The notes: generated from the sequence alone by a model not told the origin. DNA of 34,430 bases from Promethearchaeia archaeon (GCA_029856445.1 JAHQWY010000003.1:1-34430); one strand, 5' to 3'. Numbered from the stretch's first letter, positions 19,152 to 28,931 are shown. Program-made: numbers and translations.

Positions 19152-20258
19152 ATGGAATCATTTATTAATAAAGCGCGTAAAAGGGAAATAATTAGACCAC
19201 AGGCAGAAAGTTTTGGTTATGCTAATATAAAAATTATTGGGTGTGGTGGTGCTGGAAATAATACTGTTGATAGGTTAATGAAAATTGGAATAAGGGGTGC
19301 AACATGCGTAGCTGTTAATACAGATTGTCAGCATTTAGATAATGTCGAATCTCACCTGAAAATTTTAATTGGAAAGAATCTAACAAAAGGATTAGGGGCG
19401 GGAGGAAATCCCGAGGTAGGAAGAGCTGCTGCCGAAGAATCTCGGGAAGATTTGACCAAAGTATTAAGAGAATCTAATTTAGTTTTTATTACATGTGGTG
19501 AGGGCGGAGGTACAGGAACCGGAAGTGCACCAATTGTGGCTGAAATTGCCAAACTTGAAGGGGCAATAGTTGTAGGGGTAGTAACCCTTCCATTTGAAAC
19601 CGAAATAGGTCGTATTGACAAAGCTAAAATAGGTTTAAACTTATTAAAACGCTATGTTGATACATTGGTAGTAATAGATAATAATAGATTATTAGAAATA
19701 GCTCCAAATTTACCAATAATCGAAGCATTTAGTGTAGCTGATGAAGTTTTAGCTACAATGGTAAAAGGAATCACAGAAACAATCTCTTTACCTTCCTTAA
19801 TCAATCTAGATTTCGCTGATGTCAGAACTATTTTAAGTACAGGTGGAGTTGCCATTGTTGGTGTTGGTGAATCAAACAAGAAAGAAAGTCGAGTTGATGA
19901 TGCTATTGATGATGCTCTAAATACTCCCTTGTTAGATGTAAGTATTGAAGGAGCGAAAGGAGCTTTGATTCATATATGTGGAGGCAATGATATGACCCTT
20001 TCAGAGGCAAATTCAGTAGCTAAAAAGATTTCTGAAAAAATGGATGTGAATGATTCTATGGTTATTTGGGGTGCTCGAGTTTCAGATGAATTTGATGGGT
20101 TTATTAGGGTTATGTTGTTGATAACAGGGATTAAATCTCCTCAAATTTTTGGCAGTGGGTATTCAATGAATAGTTCAATCTTCCCTACTAAAACAAAATC
20201 TTCAAGGCTAAGTTTGTCTGACGATATTTTCAATATTGGTGAAATTACGTTTGACTAG
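19152..20258 (+). CDS. ftsZ: Cell division protein FtsZ
   Basis: IIGCGGAGNNTVDRL, CGEGGGTGTGSAPIVAEIAK tubulin/FtsZ signature. Confidence 0.97.
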   Translation: MESFINKARKREIIRPQAESFGYANIKIIGCGGAGNNTVDRLMKIGIRGATCVAVNTDCQHLDNVESHLKILIGKNLTKGLGAGGNPEVGRAAAEESREDLTKVLRESNLVFITCGEGGGTGTGSAPIVAEIAKLEGAIVVGVVTLPFETEIGRIDKAKIGLNLLKRYVDTLVVIDNNRLLEIAPNLPIIEAFSVADEVLATMVKGITETISLPSLINLDFADVRTILSTGGVAIVGVGESNKKESRVDDAIDDALNTPLLDVSIEGAKGALIHICGGNDMTLSEANSVAKKISEKMDVNDSMVIWGARVSDEFDGFIRVMLLITGIKSPQIFGSGYSMNSSIFPTKTKSSRLSLSDDIFNIGEITFD

Positions 20259-20290
20259 TCCTTTTTATATTTCTTTTTAAATTTAAGTGT

Positions 20291-20659
20291 ATGATAAACA
20301 AATTCTCTTCAGAAACACAAAAAGAAATTGATGGAATTATAAAAAAAATCAAAACGTGGAAAGATCTATTTAATATTAATCAAGAATTTTATTACGATGG
20401 CTGGTCCATTTCTTTAAAAGAAAAGAATGTCTATCCTCGTTGTATTATAATTTTTAAATCATATGAAAGTAATCAATTTTCTATTAGAAGCTTCGACATT
20501 TATCTTCGAAATTATCAAAAGGAAGAATATCATGAGATATATTCTGTTGAAAAGATAAAAAATCATCATGATCTAATAAAGGAATTAAAAGATGTTATTT
20601 ACGGAAAAGATTTAGGAAATCAGGTTTTACAAATCTATAATAAAACATTTTCAGAATAA
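20291..20659 (+). CDS. Hypothetical protein (122 aa)
   Basis: Open frame immediately after ftsZ; no family recognised. Confidence 0.6.
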   Translation: MINKFSSETQKEIDGIIKKIKTWKDLFNINQEFYYDGWSISLKEKNVYPRCIIIFKSYESNQFSIRSFDIYLRNYQKEEYHEIYSVEKIKNHHDLIKELKDVIYGKDLGNQVLQIYNKTFSE

Positions 20660-20662
20660 AAA

Positions 20663-21229
20663 TTAGAATTCTGGTTTATACATTTGTCTAAATTCTTCTT
20701 TCTTTTTGTCGTTATATTTATTTTCTATAAATTTTAAAACTGTATGATGAGGTATCCCTTTTATTATCATATTTATTGCTTTTCTAGCAATTTGTAGATT
20801 TTCATAAGCAGCGATTACAGAAACGGTTTTCCCATACACAGAGACATAACATTCAGTAAACCTTTCAAGAGCTTTTCGGATTTCTCCATTCCTCCCAATA
20901 ATTCGTCCTTTTACCCTTTTTATACGTTTCTCTGATTTTCCTAATATTAAAAATAGATTAAAAACTTCGAGATCATAATCATCTTCGATCAATTTCATAG
21001 CTTTAATAGGATTAAAACCTCTATTAATGGCATTTACTATCTTTTGAGCGGTATAAACATTTAGTGGTTTATAGTTTGGTTCATCTAATTTAGGTAAGAT
21101 TTCACAATCTCCTGTTTTACTATCTAAATTGATCTTTACTCCAAGCTTTTTTTCAATATCTTTCTTAACATGACCATCTGTTCCTATCAAGACCGCTATT
21201 CGATTTTTACCTATTTTCAATATTTTCAC
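20663..21229 (-). CDS. KH-domain RNA-binding protein (Pno1/Dim2-like)
   Basis: RIAVLIGTDGHVKKDIEKKLGVKI and GRIIGRNGEIRKALE: two KH motifs; adjacent to RIO1. Confidence 0.9.
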   Translation of the reverse strand: MKILKIGKNRIAVLIGTDGHVKKDIEKKLGVKINLDSKTGDCEILPKLDEPNYKPLNVYTAQKIVNAINRGFNPIKAMKLIEDDYDLEVFNLFLILGKSEKRIKRVKGRIIGRNGEIRKALERFTECYVSVYGKTVSVIAAYENLQIARKAINMIIKGIPHHTVLKFIENKYNDKKKEEFRQMYKPEF

Positions 21230-21266
21230 TTTAAACTGTTATATCTTTTAGAAAGATTAAAAATTT

Positions 21267-22115
21267 TTAAACCTCCATATTGATTACATCATAATAAAAA
21301 TCTTTAGGATCTGGTGTTTCAACACCTAATTTATTAAAATATTGAAAAATATTTTTGATATCTCTTACCAAAAAAACCTCTGCTTTAGGATGTTGGATTG
21401 ATACAGCTTGAGAGATGTCAATTACAACAGGACTCTGATTATGATATAAAATGTTGAACTCACTTAGATCTCCATGTACTAATTTTGCCTTTTGATATAA
21501 TAATTTTATAAATTTTAAGATTTCATTAAATAGGCTTACAGGTTCTTTGGGATTCTTAATATCTTTCAAAACAGGCGCAGGTATAGATTCAAAACCAATA
21601 TATTCCATAATTAAAATATTATTTTTAATAAATATTGGTTTAGGAACACGCAAATCTACTTTATATGCTCTTTTAAGATTTTTAAATTCTTTACTTGCCC
21701 ATAGGAATATAATTTTTGAAACATTGTGCGGAATTTTTTTAAATCTTGGATCTCCAATGATATATTTTTTCATCCATCTTGAAGTATTGCTATCAATTTT
21801 ATAAATTTTAACAGCAACTTCTTTTTCCTCTAAATCATATGCTAAATAAACATTAGCTTCTTTTCCAGCAGAAATAATGCCCTCTATTCTTTTTAATGGT
21901 CCATTTACTAATATTTTATTTAGATGAAAGACAGTACGTTCATCAAAAACAGATTCAATAGCAGCTCTCTTCTTTGATTGGTCTATTTTTTTAATTCTTT
22001 TATAATCAATTTTTGTTTTTTCTAACTCATCAATTCCGGAATTGAATTTCTTTTCTGATTTATCTTCTAAGAATCCTTCTTCATCCTCATCAATTTCGTC
22101 ATCGTGATCTTCCAA
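21267..22115 (-). CDS. rio1: RIO1-type serine protein kinase
   Basis: GIISAGKEANVYLAYD, LVHGDLSEFNILYH, VVIDISQAV. Confidence 0.95.
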   Translation of the reverse strand: MEDHDDEIDEDEEGFLEDKSEKKFNSGIDELEKTKIDYKRIKKIDQSKKRAAIESVFDERTVFHLNKILVNGPLKRIEGIISAGKEANVYLAYDLEEKEVAVKIYKIDSNTSRWMKKYIIGDPRFKKIPHNVSKIIFLWASKEFKNLKRAYKVDLRVPKPIFIKNNILIMEYIGFESIPAPVLKDIKNPKEPVSLFNEILKFIKLLYQKAKLVHGDLSEFNILYHNQSPVVIDISQAVSIQHPKAEVFLVRDIKNIFQYFNKLGVETPDPKDFYYDVINMEV

Positions 22116-22128
22116 TAAGTACTCCTCT

Positions 22129-23040
22129 TTATTTTTTTTTTATAATATTCTCATTAAAAAAGTAAGAATAGTCTTTTGTAAATTTAGAATTATTTTTACT
22201 TTTTAGTATGATTTTACTTTTTGTAATATTTTCTACTATAAATTCTTGATTGTCTATTAGAATTATATCATTAGTATCTACAGGTAAAAATTTTATCAAT
22301 GTTTTTAATCTATAGAGGTTTTTACCCTTCTGATTGTCTCTTCCTACCAATTTCTTTGATCTTTTTAACAAAAAATGATACTTTCCTTTTAGAAATTTTA
22401 TAATATAATTCATTAATTCGTTTGTACTGAGATATAAATCTACCCCATATTTTTGATCTTCGATCTTAGAAATGTATTGACGGGTGTCTTTATCAAAAAT
22501 ATTACTAACAAATTTATCTATTTCATTTAAAATTGTCTCAATCAACTCTAATTGGCTCTCATTTTTTACTCGAAGTTGGATAATTGATATAAAATAAGTG
22601 CCACCTCGTAAATTAGAACAATTCCTGCATAACATGTTATTTAAATTTAATTTTATTTCTTGCTGATGATAAATATTTGATGATCCCTTCAATTTTCCCA
22701 TGACAAGTATTTCAACGGATCTTATTAAACCTGTTGATGAATATACAATTGAATCTTCATTCGTTGAAAATAAAATCTCAATTTGCTTATTTTTGAGTAG
22801 TGATTTCAATAAAAACTTTTTAATAATCTCATAAAGGTTAGAAAACAAATTATCATTAGTAGGTTCAATCCATAAATCTCTTTTAGCATAACTACCACAA
22901 TCAATACAAACATTCACAGAAAAAGTCTTAGGTAACTCAAATAACGGATTTTCCTCTAAATAGCATTGAAGGCACATTCCGAAATGAGGAGAATCTTCAT
23001 TTAAACTTTTTCCACATATTGCACAAAATCGATTTGGCAT
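22129..23040 (-). CDS. NMD3-like ribosome biogenesis protein
   Basis: CAICGKSL...GMCLQCYLEE, CIDCGSYAKRDLW, MLCRNCSNLRGGTYFISIIQLR. Confidence 0.88.
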   Translation of the reverse strand: MPNRFCAICGKSLNEDSPHFGMCLQCYLEENPLFELPKTFSVNVCIDCGSYAKRDLWIEPTNDNLFSNLYEIIKKFLLKSLLKNKQIEILFSTNEDSIVYSSTGLIRSVEILVMGKLKGSSNIYHQQEIKLNLNNMLCRNCSNLRGGTYFISIIQLRVKNESQLELIETILNEIDKFVSNIFDKDTRQYISKIEDQKYGVDLYLSTNELMNYIIKFLKGKYHFLLKRSKKLVGRDNQKGKNLYRLKTLIKFLPVDTNDIILIDNQEFIVENITKSKIILKSKNNSKFTKDYSYFFNENIIKKK

Positions 23041-23336
23041 TAAAACATCATCTTTATAGCCATTGGTACCCCATTTATGGATCTAATTCCTTCTCTTGGT
23101 AGCAGTTTACACTCAATTGCTTTCTCGATTATTTTTTCTCCTACTATATTGAAAAAAGAAGCGTTCTTCAAAACATCTATAGCATCTTCTATCTTGATTA
23201 AATCTCCACCATAGAATCGGGTCGATATCTCAATTTTCAAATTACCCTCAGTGAAGACCTGATTAAGAAGCTCCTCATCACAACATGCTACAGTTTCACA
23301 ATCATCTCGAATGTGAATTTTTAGATAAACTCTCAT
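23040..23336 (-). CDS. DUF424 family protein
   Basis: 98-aa conserved archaeal protein between aIF2beta and NMD3; stop overlaps the NMD3 start as TAATG. Confidence 0.82.
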   Translation of the reverse strand: MRVYLKIHIRDDCETVACCDEELLNQVFTEGNLKIEISTRFYGGDLIKIEDAIDVLKNASFFNIVGEKIIEKAIECKLLPREGIRSINGVPMAIKMMF

Positions 23337-23353
23337 GATTTTTTTTAAATGCT

Positions 23354-23767
23354 TTATTTCTCTTTAACTTCTACTCTGGCTCCGCAAGCAGTACATTTTA
23401 AATAAAGTTTTTTACCCTCCCGTTGAATTTGGGTGTCTGGTTTTTTACAAATACTACATAATACATATGTTTTTGTATAATTTTCAATTAACTTGTTCAG
23501 TACTTGCTCTTTATATTGACCTTTTAGAAATAATTGTTGTCCTCTTATCTCCCCCATTGTTCCTGCGCTCTTTAGAAAAATGCCTAAAAAATGTCTTCTA
23601 TCTCTATTAAGAGTACTGATTATTTTATTGAAATTTGTAATAAATGTATTTCTACTTTCTATTCTAAGTTCTACTTTAGGAATTTCGAATCTTGAGGATT
23701 TTTTTACATTTTCTGGTATTTTTTCATAAGCTTCCTCTAATAAATCCTCATAATCATTTAAATCCAT
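23354..23767 (-). CDS. Translation initiation factor aIF2 subunit beta
   Basis: RDRRHFLGIFLKSAGTMGEIRGQQLFLKG and CSICKKPDTQIQREGKKLYLKCTACGA. Confidence 0.96.
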   Translation of the reverse strand: MDLNDYEDLLEEAYEKIPENVKKSSRFEIPKVELRIESRNTFITNFNKIISTLNRDRRHFLGIFLKSAGTMGEIRGQQLFLKGQYKEQVLNKLIENYTKTYVLCSICKKPDTQIQREGKKLYLKCTACGARVEVKEK

Positions 23768-23865
23768 TATTTAATCATCTAGTTAATTATTATATAATTA
23801 TTAAATCAATAATAAGAAAAATATTTTTCCTTTATTTATAATAAAGTTATCAATTTTAAGGTGAT

Positions 23866-24573
23866 TTAGTAAGATTCAAAAATATCTATATCTGATTCAT
23901 AAATACGCGATTCTAAAATTAAATCATTAATATAAGATCTTAATTCAATATCAGGTATTTTTATTTCTCTCCTTAACCCTTCAAAATTTATTCCTTTACC
24001 CTTATCAGAATGTAATTTAATTACTGAGTATACTTGCTCCTTCAGATTATCTCCTTCAGTATAATCAAATTCCTCTTCAAATAGATTATTAACATCAGAA
24101 AGGACTGGAATTTCCTGAATATCTCCTGCTTTAATACGATTTATTATTTCAGCATTTCTTAGCAAAATAAGATTGGGTTCCTCTACTTTCTTAATAATTT
24201 CAATCCATAATGATATATATCCACCCTTTTTGCTAACCCGACCAACGACATCAACAATATCACCAACATCATATATATTATAATTATCTGGATTAACTCT
24301 ATCCTTAACCGCTCTAATCAAACCTGTGCTATCATCCAAATTAAAAAATACTCTCACATTTGCTGTTAACTCCTCTTCTAATCCAGTTTCAAATTCATCA
24401 GGTTCTATTACTTTTTCTTTCTTTTCTACTATAGTAGCAATTAGTCTGATTCTTTTAACTTTTCCAAAGATAGTTAGAAAACAATTCTCATTTTCGTCAT
24501 ATTTTCCTTCTTCAATATGTCTTATCCAGCAATGTATTGCTGGATTTCTCTTATAACCAGTACTTTCAGTCAT
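23866..24573 (-). CDS. RPA2/RPA32-like protein (OB fold plus C-terminal winged helix)
   Basis: OB core FFNLDDSTGLIRAV...DIVDVVGRVSKKGGYISL and winged-helix-like GINFEGLRREIKIPDIELRSYINDLILESRIYES. Confidence 0.8.
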   Translation of the reverse strand: MTESTGYKRNPAIHCWIRHIEEGKYDENENCFLTIFGKVKRIRLIATIVEKKEKVIEPDEFETGLEEELTANVRVFFNLDDSTGLIRAVKDRVNPDNYNIYDVGDIVDVVGRVSKKGGYISLWIEIIKKVEEPNLILLRNAEIINRIKAGDIQEIPVLSDVNNLFEEEFDYTEGDNLKEQVYSVIKLHSDKGKGINFEGLRREIKIPDIELRSYINDLILESRIYESDIDIFESY

Positions 24574-24794
24574 TATGATTCAATTACACCTTTAGATACA
24601 TTTAAAATTATTTCCATTTAATTTAGGAATTTTTATTAAAGGAATAATACGTCATCCTTTCTTTTTTTATTGCTCAATTATTTATTAAATCAAATGAGGA
24701 TCATTATTTTTAGGACTCAAGAAATTTTATTGGAAAAAACCTAAAAATAAGAGTTTAATAGCGGGGGTTCGATTTGAACGAACGATCTCAGGGT

Positions 24795-24819
24795 TTCTCA
24801 ATGGAGTGGAAGTACCATT
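24795..24819 (-). other. tRNA-iMet intron 2 (25 nt, canonical 37/38)
   Basis: BHB: GGG/CCC outer helix, CTCA/TGAG central helix, bulges TAA and AAA, ATGG/CCAT inner helix. Confidence 0.93.
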
Positions 24820-24844
24820 TATGAGCCCTGCGGCATAAACCAGG

Positions 24845-24873
24845 TTAGCCCACCATCCAGAATTTTTAGGTGA
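24845..24873 (-). other. tRNA-iMet intron 1 (29 nt, D-loop 15/16)
   Basis: CACC/GGTG inner helix, GGCT/GGCT central helix (with G-T pairs), bulges AGT and AAC; removal gives D-loop AGCCTGGTTTA. Confidence 0.85.
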
Positions 24874-25104
24874 CTAGCCCACCCCGCTTTGAATAAATCT
24901 ATGAGATTATTTTATACCGATATATACTAGTTTTATATATTGCAATATAAACCCCCATAATTAAATGTTTTACTTTTTACAAGTACTAAAGTTTAATTTT
25001 GAATTCTGAGGATAAAATTGCGTAAGATTATATTTTTTATGGAAAAAGTTTAACTTACTATTTTAATTACATAATAAAAGATTTATTAAGCTAATCAGAG
25101 AAAT

Positions 25105-26937
25105 ATGCCACTTTTAAATTCACCATTTATTGAATTTTTGCTCAATCCTTGGTTTCTCTTATCTCTATTCTTTTGGCTAATTGTCTTAGCATTAGTTTAT
25201 TTATTAAGAAATAAAAAAGAAGCTGCGTATTTATTCTTCCCATTGTTAGCAATGTTCAAAACTAAAAAATTAAATAATTTCTTAAGAAAGATTTCTAGAA
25301 AAGTACCAAAATTTTGGAAAATTTTTTGGACAATAGGTATCTTCATCTCATTTGGATTTGTCATTTTTGCATTTTATTTCTTTTTTACAAATTTTATTAA
25401 CCTACTTGTAAATCCCAGAATAGAACAAGCAGTATTACCTCTTATTCCTGGCGTAACAATAGATTTACCCTTATTTTTTTACTTAATTCTTCCTTTATTA
25501 TTCATTGTAACTACTCATGAATTTGCTCATGGAATCGCAGCGAGTGCAGACGGACTAGATATTAAATCTACAGGAGTCCTTGGAGCGGGTATTTTCTACA
25601 TAATTGCTTTTGGTGCTTTTGTTGAAGTTGATGAGAGAATTGTAAATTCAAATAAGGTTAACAGGTATACCCGGTTAAGAATTGCGGCAGCAGGAACTTA
25701 TGTTAACGGAATTACGGCAGTTGTTGCTTTTATTTTGCTATTATGTTTCCCTTTGATGATAGCACCATGGTATCGTCAAGTAACACAAGTTAATACTGTA
25801 TTAAAAGAGGATGAAGGCGGATTTAATTATGGGAACATCACCAGGGGAGATGCCATAATTGCTATTAAAAAGAGTGGTACTACTGATGAGAATTACGTAT
25901 CTCTTGATGAATTAAAAGGAGTTTCCTTAAGTAGTATTTTAAACAACAAATCGACATTAGAGTGTGCAATTAATGATAGTTTAACACTAAAGATTTATGA
26001 TCCCTCTTTAGATGCTTTTTTAGAAAAAAATATTACTTTAGGACCACGTTATTATATAGGCCTTAGATATGAATATACCTCTGATGGACTTGGTTTAAAA
26101 ATAAATAAAGTTCTTTCTTTAAGTGAAGGTGGAAACAATTTTGGTAATATTTCAGAAGGATTAACTGTGATAAAAATTAATGGAATTCCTATAAATGTTT
26201 CAAATGGAGACACATTAGAGAGAGTTTATACTTCCTCTTTTCAAAATGGTATGATTCTAAATAACATTAATTTTAGTACCGATTCAGCTAATTATACTTT
26301 AGATCTTAGGATCGATGGAGTCATAATTGGAATATATAGTAATTCATATTTTATGTATAAGAATGGTATAGCCAAATTCTTCACAAGTTTTTGGCCAGAA
26401 TTTCTATTAAGAGAACTATCATGGCTTTTTTTAATTGCCTTTAGTATTACTTTATTCAATATGCTCCCTTTACCTATATTTGATGGGGATAGGATGGTTA
26501 AAGAATTAATTAATTGGGGTATAGGAGAAAATTACAAATCATTGAAGAAAAAGAAAGATAAATTTTATTTTAAAAAGGAAGATAAAAATTATGAGTTATC
26601 AGAATATCGAGTTGAAAAAATTAACTCTATTGAAATTATTATGAAGGATCCATTAAGATCTATTGAACCAAGTACAATTAGACTTTCAGAAGATAATTAT
26701 CAAATTATTGATAAAATTGGGGATGGATTTAAGGATACTGTTTTATTGAACCTCCCTGAAAAAACAGAGTTAACGGAAAATTCGGTAGTTGAAATTTCTT
26801 ATGAACATTACTATGATGAGAAGAAGAAGATAAAGAATTTAATTCTAAATACACTAAGATTTATTACCATATTTATTATCCTCGGAAATTTCATTTTATC
26901 ATTTATTAAATTTGGTGGATTAATCTTTTGGATGTAA
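25105..26937 (+). CDS. Site-2 protease-like M50 intramembrane metalloprotease
   Basis: VTTHEFAHGIAA (HExxH), NMLPLPIFDGDRMV, multiple hydrophobic segments with PDZ-like insert region. Confidence 0.93.
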   Translation: MPLLNSPFIEFLLNPWFLLSLFFWLIVLALVYLLRNKKEAAYLFFPLLAMFKTKKLNNFLRKISRKVPKFWKIFWTIGIFISFGFVIFAFYFFFTNFINLLVNPRIEQAVLPLIPGVTIDLPLFFYLILPLLFIVTTHEFAHGIAASADGLDIKSTGVLGAGIFYIIAFGAFVEVDERIVNSNKVNRYTRLRIAAAGTYVNGITAVVAFILLLCFPLMIAPWYRQVTQVNTVLKEDEGGFNYGNITRGDAIIAIKKSGTTDENYVSLDELKGVSLSSILNNKSTLECAINDSLTLKIYDPSLDAFLEKNITLGPRYYIGLRYEYTSDGLGLKINKVLSLSEGGNNFGNISEGLTVIKINGIPINVSNGDTLERVYTSSFQNGMILNNINFSTDSANYTLDLRIDGVIIGIYSNSYFMYKNGIAKFFTSFWPEFLLRELSWLFLIAFSITLFNMLPLPIFDGDRMVKELINWGIGENYKSLKKKKDKFYFKKEDKNYELSEYRVEKINSIEIIMKDPLRSIEPSTIRLSEDNYQIIDKIGDGFKDTVLLNLPEKTELTENSVVEISYEHYYDEKKKIKNLILNTLRFITIFIILGNFILSFIKFGGLIFWM

Positions 26938-26967
26938 TAAAATAAATTTATCTTTTAATTGGTATTA

Positions 26968-27942
26968 ATGATTAATTACAATATTTTCTTGAAGAAAGGT
27001 AAATGTTCTTATTGCGAAAACTCAATTGTAATTGAGAGAAGATATTCAGGTGAAAACCTCTGCCCGAACTGTTTTGAGAAAAACATTGAAAAAACAATTT
27101 ATAAGACCATTTCAAAATATGGAATGTTAAAGCCTGATGATAAGATTATAGTAGCACTTTCAGGAGGTAAGGATTCATATACTCTTTTATATAATCTCAC
27201 TATGATTCAAAAAAACCTATACCATCCAAATAAGCTCATAGCATTAACAATAGACGAGGGTATAAAAGATTACCGAGAAAATAGCATTAAAAATGCGATT
27301 GAATTATGTAGAGAACTAAATGTTGAGCATCATATCATCACTTTTAAAGAAAAATTTGGTTTAACCTTAGATGAGATCATCAGGAAAAAAAACCAACTGC
27401 CTGATTACAAATATGCCTGTAATTATTGCGCAACAATAAGGAGGAGATTATTAAATGATGGAGCTAAAGAATTTGGAGGCACTATCTTAGCTATGGGACA
27501 TAACCTTACAGATATAGCAGAAACTTATCTTATGAATATTCTATACAAGCGTTTTCACTTAATAGCAAATCAGTATTTATATAGGAAAGAAAATTCAAAA
27601 TTAAGTCGGTTTTTTGTTAAAAAAATTACTCCATTAATGAGAATTCCTGAAGAAGAGATATTCTTATATGTAAATATTAAAAATTTCAATTATTACCCTT
27701 CACATTGCCCCTATAGAGAAAAAGATCCAATATTGAGAAAAAGGGTTTTGAATTTCATTCAAAAATGTAAAAATTCCAGCCCAGAAATAGAATTTAATTT
27801 ACTCAATGGTTTTTTAGAACTTTCAGCTATTCTATATAACTATAATAAGAAATTAGAATATCAAACATGTCAGTCATGTGGATACCCATGTACAAATACT
27901 TCTATCTGCACTTTTTGTAGTTTTTTAAAAGAGTTGAATTAA
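26968..27942 (+). CDS. Ncs6/TtuA family tRNA 2-thiolation protein
   Basis: Zinc motif CSYCENSI...LCPNC, PP-loop VALSGGKDSYTLLY, CNYCATIRRRLL, C-terminal CQSCGYPCTNTSICTFC. ATG at 26968 preferred to TTG at 26959. Confidence 0.9.
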   Translation: MINYNIFLKKGKCSYCENSIVIERRYSGENLCPNCFEKNIEKTIYKTISKYGMLKPDDKIIVALSGGKDSYTLLYNLTMIQKNLYHPNKLIALTIDEGIKDYRENSIKNAIELCRELNVEHHIITFKEKFGLTLDEIIRKKNQLPDYKYACNYCATIRRRLLNDGAKEFGGTILAMGHNLTDIAETYLMNILYKRFHLIANQYLYRKENSKLSRFFVKKITPLMRIPEEEIFLYVNIKNFNYYPSHCPYREKDPILRKRVLNFIQKCKNSSPEIEFNLLNGFLELSAILYNYNKKLEYQTCQSCGYPCTNTSICTFCSFLKELN

Positions 27943-28931
27943 TAGGATTTTTCTATTAAAAATTCTCCCATTTCTTTAAGTTTATCATATTCTCTTATTT
28001 CTTCTTTGAATAACGGTACTTCAATTAGATTCTTATGCAATTTCTCACTAAATATTTCTCTTATTTTTATCAAATTTTTTTCTTGCATTTTTCGTCTTGC
28101 CTTACAGAACTCACATAGTTCAGTTGGATCTTGGTATAATTGATTCACTACAATATTAGAGACAGAAATGTTATTTTTAATTAATTCATTTAGCAAACGT
28201 CCAGTTTCAGTAATAGCCATTTCTTCAGGGATCATTACAATTACAAATGAATTTTTGACGGGATTTGTAAGATCCTCTCTTGCATTTAAAATAGATTCAT
28301 TTAATCTTTCTAAAATTTCTAAAGAATCATCTTTTTTTTTTTCTTCACGAGAAAATAGTCTTTTTACTGCCCCAAACATGTTACCTATTTTTATTCTCAT
28401 TTTTATTAATTTTCCTATCCATCCAGATAGAGTTTCTGGTAAGCTTAGAAATCTTAGGGTATGGCCTGTGGGAGCAGTATCAAATATAATTAAATCATAA
28501 TCGTGGTCTGTTTCAACGAATTCTAATATTTTCCCAAAAGCTAAAGCCTCATCAATTCCAGGCGGTGTCATCGAAGCTAATTCTTCCATATCCCCAAAAA
28601 GTGGCACATTTTCCATTAACCCAGACATGCCCATTTCTTCCATTGGATTTATATTAGTTATTCCCCTAAATTCTGCCATATTTGCCTTAGGATTTATCTC
28701 TAAAGCAGTAAGATTTTCTATTCCTTCAATATGAGTAGGTACACCTGGTAATAATTCTACACCTAAACTATCTCCCAAAGAATGAGCAGGATCGGTACTT
28801 ATAATCAATGTATTTCTTCCGTGTTCTGCTGCCCAAATTGCCGAACTTGCAGCACAACTAGTTTTTCCTACTCCTCCTTTACCTCCAAACATGATCATTT
28901 TTAAATTTAATAAAAGATTCTTTAACTGCAT
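27939..28931 (-). CDS. Get3/ArsA-family ATPase (TRC40-like)
   Basis: FGGKGGVGKTSCAAS deviant Walker A, STDPAHSLGDSLG, FDTAPTGHTLRFLSLP, CEFCKARRKMQEK. Confidence 0.92.
   Translation of the reverse strand: MQLKNLLLNLKMIMFGGKGGVGKTSCAASSAIWAAEHGRNTLIISTDPAHSLGDSLGVELLPGVPTHIEGIENLTALEINPKANMAEFRGITNINPMEEMGMSGLMENVPLFGDMEELASMTPPGIDEALAFGKILEFVETDHDYDLIIFDTAPTGHTLRFLSLPETLSGWIGKLIKMRIKIGNMFGAVKRLFSREEKKKDDSLEILERLNESILNAREDLTNPVKNSFVIVMIPEEMAITETGRLLNELIKNNISVSNIVVNQLYQDPTELCEFCKARRKMQEKNLIKIREIFSEKLHKNLIEVPLFKEEIREYDKLKEMGEFLIEKSY

Larger units (their letters stand above)
24759..24888 (-). tRNA. Initiator tRNA-Met(CAT) with two introns
   Basis: Mature reconstruction: AGCGGGG-TG-GGCT-AGCCTGGTTTA-TGCC-G-CAGGG-CTCATAA-CCCTG-AGATC-GTTCG-TTCAAAT-CGAAC-CCCCGCT-A; A1-U72 and three anticodon-stem G-C pairs are initiator hallmarks. 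Confidence 0.94.
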
